Source of the DNA: Tannerellaceae bacterium
GTDB taxonomy: Bacteria > Bacteroidota > Bacteroidia > Bacteroidales > Tannerellaceae
DNA: 7,953 nucleotides
Direction: 5' to 3'
NCBI GenBank assembly: GCA_031267205.1
Contig: JAIRZN010000154.1
Coordinates: 1-7,953 of the forward strand
The position numbers and the translations under genes were made by a program. The notes under the pieces are model-generated. The model was not told the DNA's origin. It did not search any database and saw nothing but the letters and a program-made list of their open reading frames with translations. This document shows, in pieces, positions 5,954-7,953 of this stretch (its first letter is position 1; every line of letters begins with the position of its first letter).

Positions 5954-6757
5954 TTACTGTATCAATCTATAATTATACGTGATTGTACCGCTTTGGTTAT
6001 TGGAGCCTGTTATGCTGTTGAACTTGGCTCTGCGGGCGGCATTGAGGGCGCTTTGGCGCAGCGAGGCGTTGACCATGTTGGTGCCGCGGCCTATCTCGGC
6101 GGAGATGACGTCGCCGCGCGGGTCGACGATGATATTGATTACTATGCGGCCTTCTTCCTGTACATTGTAATCGGGGCGCGGAAGACCTCCCGAACCGATT
6201 GAGCGTCCGTTGAGATTGAAGCTGCCCTGTCCGCCTATGCCTTCGTTGAGACCGCCTTCCGAATTGCCGAAGGGATTGCCCTGGTTGCCCGTTCCCGTTT
6301 CGGCGTCGCCCTGGCTTCCGGCGGCGTCCGAGCCGCTACCGAAGGCGCCTGCTACGCGGTCGTTTATAGCGTTTTCACGGCGGCGGCGTTCTTCCAAGCG
6401 TTGCTGCTCTTCGATGCGGCGTTCCTCCCTTTGCCTTGCTTCTTCGATGGCGTATGATTCTTCGATGTCTTGCGTAAGCAGGTCTTCGCGCTCGGCCTGC
6501 GGTTGGCGGACGTAAGGCTCCTGCTGTTGGGGTATGCCGCCGGTGTACAGAGGCTCGAATGTTCCGGCGGCGGCGTCGACATTGCCGAAGTTTACCAGAA
6601 CGCCTCCTTCTTCCTCAGGAACAACGGTGCGCAGCAGCGTAAAGCCCAGTATGAGCAGGATGACGAGGTGAATCGCTATCGAACAAAGCAAGCTGACTAT
6701 CTTATATGTATTACCTGTATTCACCGGCCTTATCTTTGCGGTCGCGTGGCGAGCCAC
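5954..6757 (-). CDS. tonB: TonB/TolA-like energy transducer protein
   Basis: This 267-residue inner-membrane protein should couple an ExbB-ExbD proton motor to outer-membrane partners. A short basic N-terminus is followed by one membrane anchor (about 20-43). A charged Glu/Arg/Gln segment (about 88-130) is probably helical. A Gly/Ser/Asn-rich flexible linker follows (about 135-192), then a C-terminal domain (about 193-267) with RPDYN, EEGRIVINIIVDPRGDV and a final GTITYNYRL, typical of the TonB C-terminal fold. The charged middle lacks the Pro-Lys/Pro-Glu repeats of E. coli TonB and is more like TolA, so a Tol-type role is possible. The start is uncertain: GTG at 6757 overlaps exbD by 28 nt, while GTG at 6724 lies 5 nt after the exbD stop and keeps the anchor. 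No ATG precedes the anchor. Confidence 0.87.
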   Translation of the reverse strand: MARHATAKIRPVNTGNTYKIVSLLCSIAIHLVILLILGFTLLRTVVPEEEGGVLVNFGNVDAAAGTFEPLYTGGIPQQQEPYVRQPQAEREDLLTQDIEESYAIEEARQREERRIEEQQRLEERRRRENAINDRVAGAFGSGSDAAGSQGDAETGTGNQGNPFGNSEGGLNEGIGGQGSFNLNGRSIGSGGLPRPDYNVQEEGRIVINIIVDPRGDVISAEIGRGTNMVNASLRQSALNAARRAKFNSITGSNNQSGTITYNYRLIQ

Positions 6758-7140
6758 ATCTTAAATTTGTTCTTGTTCGCTATGTTAAGGATCTTCACGA
6801 TTTCCTTATACGGTATGTTCTCGTCGGCATAAAGGGCGACGTACATCTCCGGTTCTTTATTGTAGCAATCTTGTAGGAATGGGGTGATTTCATCGAATGA
6901 GACTTTCCGCTCTTTTTGTTTGCCGAAGGCGATGTAGTAGTTCAGGCCGGCGTCGATCGTCAGGCGCGTCAACGGCTTGACGGCCGCCTGTTGTTGCGAC
7001 TGCGGAAGGGTCACTTTTATGGCGCTTGGGATAACTACCGTCGAGCTTATCATAAAGAATATGAGGAGCAGGAAGATGACGTCCGTCATCGAAGCCATGC
7101 TGAACGATGCGTTCACTTTGGTTCGTCTTTTCAGTCCCAT
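6730..7140 (-). CDS. exbD: ExbD/TolR-family biopolymer transport protein
   Basis: This 136-residue protein has the ExbD layout: a short basic cytoplasmic N-terminus (MGLKRRTKVN), one transmembrane helix (about 20-37) beginning with the conserved proton-relay aspartate D20 in MASMTDVIFLLLIFFM, then a periplasmic domain (about 40-136) with LTIDAGLNYYI and ADENIPYKEIVKIL. With ExbB it forms the proton channel that powers the TonB-like protein. It begins 9 nt after the exbB stop. Its 3' end either overlaps the next gene by 28 nt or precedes it by 5 nt, depending on the start of that gene. It is intact and of normal length. Confidence 0.94.
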   Translation of the reverse strand: MGLKRRTKVNASFSMASMTDVIFLLLIFFMISSTVVIPSAIKVTLPQSQQQAAVKPLTRLTIDAGLNYYIAFGKQKERKVSFDEITPFLQDCYNKEPEMYVALYADENIPYKEIVKILNIANKNKFKMWLATRPQR

Positions 7141-7149
7141 ACGGCACGG

Positions 7150-7860
7150 TCAGTTTATAGGTTCGTTCAGCAAATCCATAAATTCCATCGTGCGGGCTTC
7201 CATCTTGTTGACCACTTCGTCGACGCAGGATACTAAATAATTGTAGGCGAACAGGGCTATGATCCCTACTACAAGCCCGCCGACCGTCGTCACTAAAGCC
7301 TCGTATATACCGTTAGATAATAATGTAATATCGACGTTAGAGCCGGCGTTGGCCATGTCGAAGAAAGCCCTCACCATACCCGTCACCGTTCCAAGGAAAC
7401 CTATCATAGGCGCTCCGCCGGCGATGGTGGCTATGAGGGGGAATCCTTTCTCAAGCTTGGCCACTTCGAGGTTGCCGACGTTTTCGATCGCCACCAGGAC
7501 GTCGTTCATCGGCCTGCCCAGTCGCGAAATCCCCTTCCCTATCATCCGGGCGGAAGGCGTATTCGTCTTGTTGCAAAGGTTAAGAGCCGATTCCACCCTT
7601 CCGTCGTGGATGTAATCCTTTATCCGGTTCATGAACGACTCGTCTTCTTTTCCCGCGCTGCGGATGACCAACAGCCGCTGGATGAATATGTAAACGGCCA
7701 CTATCGACAGCACGGCCAATACGATCATGATCCATCCGCCCTTAAAGGCGAGGTCGATCAGGTTGATTTCCGCTTGCGTAGCGACGACGCCCGTTGTCAG
7801 TTCCGGCATTTGTCCGGCAGCTTGTTCTCCGATTGATTGTAATGAAAGTAAGATACCCAT
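7150..7860 (-). CDS. exbB: ExbB/TolQ/MotA-family proton channel protein
   Basis: This 236-residue inner-membrane protein is the pentameric scaffold of the ExbB-ExbD proton channel. Three membrane helices are visible (about 42-62, 139-161 and 185-209) with a cytoplasmic loop of some 75 residues between the first two. The family signature APMIGFLGTVTGMVRAF lies at 150-166. The third helix begins IYEALVTTVGG (185-195), where E187 and the threonines correspond to the functional Glu/Thr of E. coli ExbB. The N-terminal 40 residues resemble the periplasmic N-terminus common in Bacteroidota ExbB. The ATG at 7860 follows a leader with a Bacteroides-type promoter and heads the operon exbB-exbD-tonB-DJ-1. 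Separating ExbB from TolQ by sequence alone is not possible here. Confidence 0.94.
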   Translation of the reverse strand: MGILLSLQSIGEQAAGQMPELTTGVVATQAEINLIDLAFKGGWIMIVLAVLSIVAVYIFIQRLLVIRSAGKEDESFMNRIKDYIHDGRVESALNLCNKTNTPSARMIGKGISRLGRPMNDVLVAIENVGNLEVAKLEKGFPLIATIAGGAPMIGFLGTVTGMVRAFFDMANAGSNVDITLLSNGIYEALVTTVGGLVVGIIALFAYNYLVSCVDEVVNKMEARTMEFMDLLNEPIN

Positions 7861-7923
7861 TGTTTTTATCCGCTTATTCTGTTAATACTGATTATTTGAT
7901 TGCTTTCGCCCTTATAATTACGA

Positions 7924-7931
7924 CAAATGTA
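7924..7931 (-). promoter_or_regulatory. Bacteroides-type -7 promoter element before exbB
   Basis: Read on the minus strand this is TACATTTG, a full match to TAnnTTTG. It would start transcription near 7917 and give an AT-rich leader of about 57 nt before the exbB ATG. The -33 TTTG would fall at the window edge: the base at 7953 is G on the minus strand, 21 bases upstream, so only its last base could be in view. No other gene or terminator is visible in 7861-7953. Confidence 0.5.
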
Positions 7932-7953
7932 ATATATTTAGGGAATATATAAC

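Overview
The window looks like chromosomal DNA from a member of the Bacteroidota, probably order Bacteroidales. The reasons are protein-level resemblance throughout, near absence of Shine-Dalgarno sequences before tightly packed genes, and two TAnnTTTG-type -7 promoter elements (856-863 on +, 7924-7931 on -) of the Bacteroides kind. Genus cannot be fixed from sequence alone. Eight protein genes are supported. They form two operons that converge head to head, plus a gene-free, repeat-rich stretch at the left.

Left region (1-890): no convincing gene. It is a mosaic of repeats: a GC-rich hairpin-bearing element at the window edge (1-95); a tandem array of 42-bp units (181 to about 491) with a visible 84-bp higher-order period; a 98-bp long inverted repeat (496-593) that sits inside the array; one decayed, slightly out-of-register unit beyond it (600-625); two adjacent hairpins (725-773); and a low-complexity A/C tract. 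A promoter-like element then leads into the first operon.

Plus-strand operon (891-5431): an XRE-cupin regulator, an AMP-forming acyl-CoA synthetase, proB (glutamate 5-kinase) and proA (glutamate-5-semialdehyde dehydrogenase), with gaps of 14, 9 and 3 nt. ProB and ProA carry out the first two steps of proline synthesis from glutamate. The first two genes look like a small-molecule-responsive regulator and the carboxylate-activating enzyme it may control. Why they share a transcript with proline synthesis is not obvious.

Minus-strand operon (7860 down to 5397): exbB, exbD, a TonB/TolA-like energy transducer and a DJ-1/PfpI-family protein. The first three should form an inner-membrane proton-driven motor that transmits force to the outer membrane. 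DJ-1 is a likely stress or repair passenger. The last 35 bp of the DJ-1 gene and of proA are the same DNA read on opposite strands, so no intergenic terminator separates the operons.

The enzymes and motor proteins are standard, intact family members. No new defence or mobile system is evident. The least explained sequence is the repeat mosaic at 1-800.
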